Below, piece by piece: positions 61,851 to 64,000 of a stretch of 64,000 bases of DNA. The notes under the pieces are model-generated. The model saw nothing but the letters and a program-made list of their open reading frames with translations. It searched no databases and had not been told where the DNA came from. Source of the DNA: Leptobrachium leishanense (lineage: Eukaryota; Chordata; Amphibia; Anura; Megophryidae); the NCBI GenBank assembly GCA_009667805.1, contig CM019075.1:17600376-17664375 (forward strand), read 5' to 3'. The translations under genes and the position numbers were made by a program. Within the stretch, counting starts at the first letter, position 1, and every line of letters begins with the position of its first letter.

Positions 61851-62776
61851 GATACTCGAGTATAGCGCGACCCGAATATAACGCGATGGATAGAGATTTA
61901 TTATGGAAATGAGAGAATACTCAAGACTCGAATATAACGCGATGGATAGAGATTTATTATGGAAATGAGAGAATACTCAAGACTCGAATATAACGCGATG
62001 GATAGAGATTTATTATAGAAATGAGAGAATACTCAAGACTCGAATATAACGCGATGGATAGAGATTTATTATAGAAATGAGAGAATACTCAAGACTCGAA
62101 TATAACGCGATGGATAGAGATTTATTATAGAAATGAGAGAATACTCAAGACTCGAATATAACGCAATGGATAGAGATTTATTATAGAAATGAGAGAAGAC
62201 TCAAGACTCGAATATAACGCGATGGATAGAGATTTATTATGGAAATGAGCGAATACTCAAGACTCGAATATAATGCGATGGATAGAGATTTATTATGGAA
62301 GTGAGAGAATACTCAAGACTCGAATATAACGCGAGGAGCAAAATTATACTGTACCGGTAAACAATTAAAATCCTTCGAGGTTCTCTTAACACAGTCAGGC
62401 TTCCCCTCAGGCCAGGGTGCTCTGCTCTAGAATGATTGCAGTTGTTACTAAGTATGAAGCCATCAGCCATCCGTCTTCTTTACTAGTGATTAGATGGCCA
62501 GCGGAGGCGAGCAAGGTGAATGATTGGCTTAAACTGAGCTTGCCTTCTGGCCATGATGGATCCCACCTCTCCCGAATCCAGGAGTTCTTGAAATGTTCGC
62601 AAGTATCAGGGAGCCCACATTCACTTCAGCGGGACTTCCGGGAGACTTGGGATCCAGGACAAGGCAATTTTTTTTTTTTTTTTTTACGCACGATGCAGTT
62701 GTCTCGAATATAACGCGACCCCTCCAATTTTAAAGTAAATTTTCGTCACCAAAATCTAGCGGTATACTCGAGTATC
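61851..62776. mobile_element. MITE with TA borders and an internal 56-bp array
   Basis: Ends GATACTCGAGTATAGC and GGTATACTCGAGTATC are inverted, with TA on each side (61849-61850 and 62777-62778), as in Tc1/mariner-type MITEs. Sub-terminal GCGACCCGAATATAACGCG and CGAATATAACGCGACCCC are direct relatives. A T-run lies at about 62669-62685. Non-coding. Confidence 0.75.
61870..62335 (+). repeat. 56-bp minisatellite, about 8 copies
   Basis: The units are CGAATATAACGCGATGGATA, then GAGATTTATTATGGAAATGA, then GAGAATACTCAAGACT. Copies differ by one or two bases. The array is an expansion of the sub-terminal sequence of the surrounding MITE. Confidence 0.92.
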
Positions 62777-63139
62777 TACAGTATTTTATTTACTGGAAGG
62801 AGGTGTCAGTACATTGCCAGATTCTTAGGGATTTGCCCCACATAACACGAACGAAAATATTGTAACGCATATCATGCGTTGTAGGTGCACAGGCATGTCA
62901 TGTGTATTAAGGAGAAGGCCAAGCTTCTGCAAACATCGGCGAACAATGCTGCATGATGGTTGCACCGTTATTCTTTCGCAAAATGAGTAAGCAGAGTCTG
63001 CTCTCTATTCAGCGATGCAACAGCAGTGAATGCACTTTGATGATTAGTAACGCGGTGATCTCCAATGGAAACGATGTTGAAAATCGGGGTAAAACAAGGC
63101 TACACAACTTCGACTGTAGCTACTGTAAAATCTATGCTA

Positions 63140-63953
63140 AAGGGGTTATTCAAAGAGAGCTGAATTGGCTCCGAAACTGTGAATTTCCCCTATATGGTGC
63201 AATTTCGGAGTCATTCGGCTATTCGAACAGCTGGCGAAATACGGTGCAAATACCGCGACATACGAATTGCCAGTGAAATACAGTGATCTTCGACGGCAGT
63301 GAACTCCCGATAGAGAAGCAATTGTTAATCTATTCAGAGAACACCGAACAGCAGAGAAATGTCAGTGAAATGCCCTGATTTTCGGTGGTTTCATTCGACA
63401 GGTTTAATCAGTCGACTCCCATAGGCTTCAATGTTAAAAATAGTCCCCGTTTTTAATAAATATTTATTCAACCATTTATTATTTTAATCCTCAGCAAAAA
63501 GTCTCTTTATTTATTTAATTTTTAGGATTTATTTAGGCCTTTTTCTAGATTTTTTGGGGAAAAAAATTCCTGATTTTTTTTTAACAAAAATATTATTACT
63601 CATAAAATTGTCAGATGTATCCCGCAGCTGATTGGTGCTCTGTTCGGCGGGATGGTGGATATTTTCAGATCAATACAGTATTTTTCAGCGGTTTTTAAAA
63701 ATGATTCTGTGGGTTTTCTGGATCGATTCTGTGGTTTTCGATGTTTTTTTGGTTGTGTGGCGGTTTTGCTGCATTTTTTCCAATCGATTCGGTGGTTTTG
63801 CGACGGTTTGCAGATGCGTTCGGCGGCTTGTTCCCTGCACTTCAGGGACCCTGTGGTGAATGCAGAATTCGCCGAAGGGGTGGTCGAATTTGACTCCCTG
63901 AAGTGCGGGGAACGAAAGAGCACCAAACGTCCTGTGCTCTTTGAATAACCCTG
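63140..63953. mobile_element. CAGGGTTATTCAAAGAG MITE relative
   Basis: Ends AAGGGGTTATTCAAAGAGAG and CTCTTTGAATAACCCTG, 814 bp. Arms carry CGATTCGGTGGTTTTGCGAC and similar CGG-rich words around a T-rich centre (63540-63600). It is closest to the truncated copy at 28899. Confidence 0.75.
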
Positions 63954-64000
63954 CAAATAACTTCATCAGAAACTATGGTGGAAACACCACTAGAAAAACT

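Overview
This is a 64-kb stretch of vertebrate nuclear DNA, most likely from a frog or another amphibian. The species assignment is inference. It rests on a vertebrate gene with long, repeat-filled introns and on a mix of hAT, PIF/Harbinger, piggyBac-like, Kolobok/T2-like, Tc1, L1-like, SINE and LTR elements of the kind common in anurans.

One complete host gene fills the first 49 kb on the + strand: TC2N (tandem C2 domains, nuclear). I assembled 11 coding exons by eye from GT/AG borders with consistent phases: 411-471, 18436-18666, 19182-19352, 20830-20918, 26671-26746, 28093-28193, 30272-30388, 35028-35219, 45018-45132, 45525-45724 and 49339-49449. They sum to 1464 nt (487 residues plus stop), close to the roughly 490 residues of mammalian TC2N. 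No other host gene was recognised. The 14.5 kb downstream looks intergenic.

Everything else is mobile and tandem-repeat DNA in the introns and downstream. Intron 1 (18 kb) holds a 28-bp minisatellite, a decayed Tc1 copy, several hAT-type MITEs with exact 8-bp target duplications, and an array of about 81 copies of a 40-bp satellite flanked by shuffled repeat blocks. Intron 4 holds an L1-like element that carries only an ORF1 (309 residues, intact), a tRNA-derived SINE and a foldback element with a telomere-like core. Intron 7 holds a Tc1 element with a full-length transposase and 222-bp terminal inverted repeats. Intron 8 holds a four-level nest: an outer MITE invaded by an 897-bp element and by a non-autonomous LTR retrotransposon, which is itself invaded by a 445-bp hAT-like MITE. 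A second hAT-like element there carries large palindromes and a 22-bp minisatellite. Downstream of TC2N lie a 34-bp minisatellite, further MITEs and more degenerate tandem arrays.

The recurring theme is non-autonomous elements that have picked up and expanded tandem repeats. The clearest case is a pair of hAT-like elements whose 33-bp arrays match the 3' tail of a SINE found as single copies elsewhere in the window. The LTR element likewise keeps one gag-like reading frame built from 27- and 33-bp repeats. Coordinates of splice junctions and target duplications were read from the sequence. Family names beyond TC2N, Tc1 and L1-like ORF1 are inferred from termini and duplication length.
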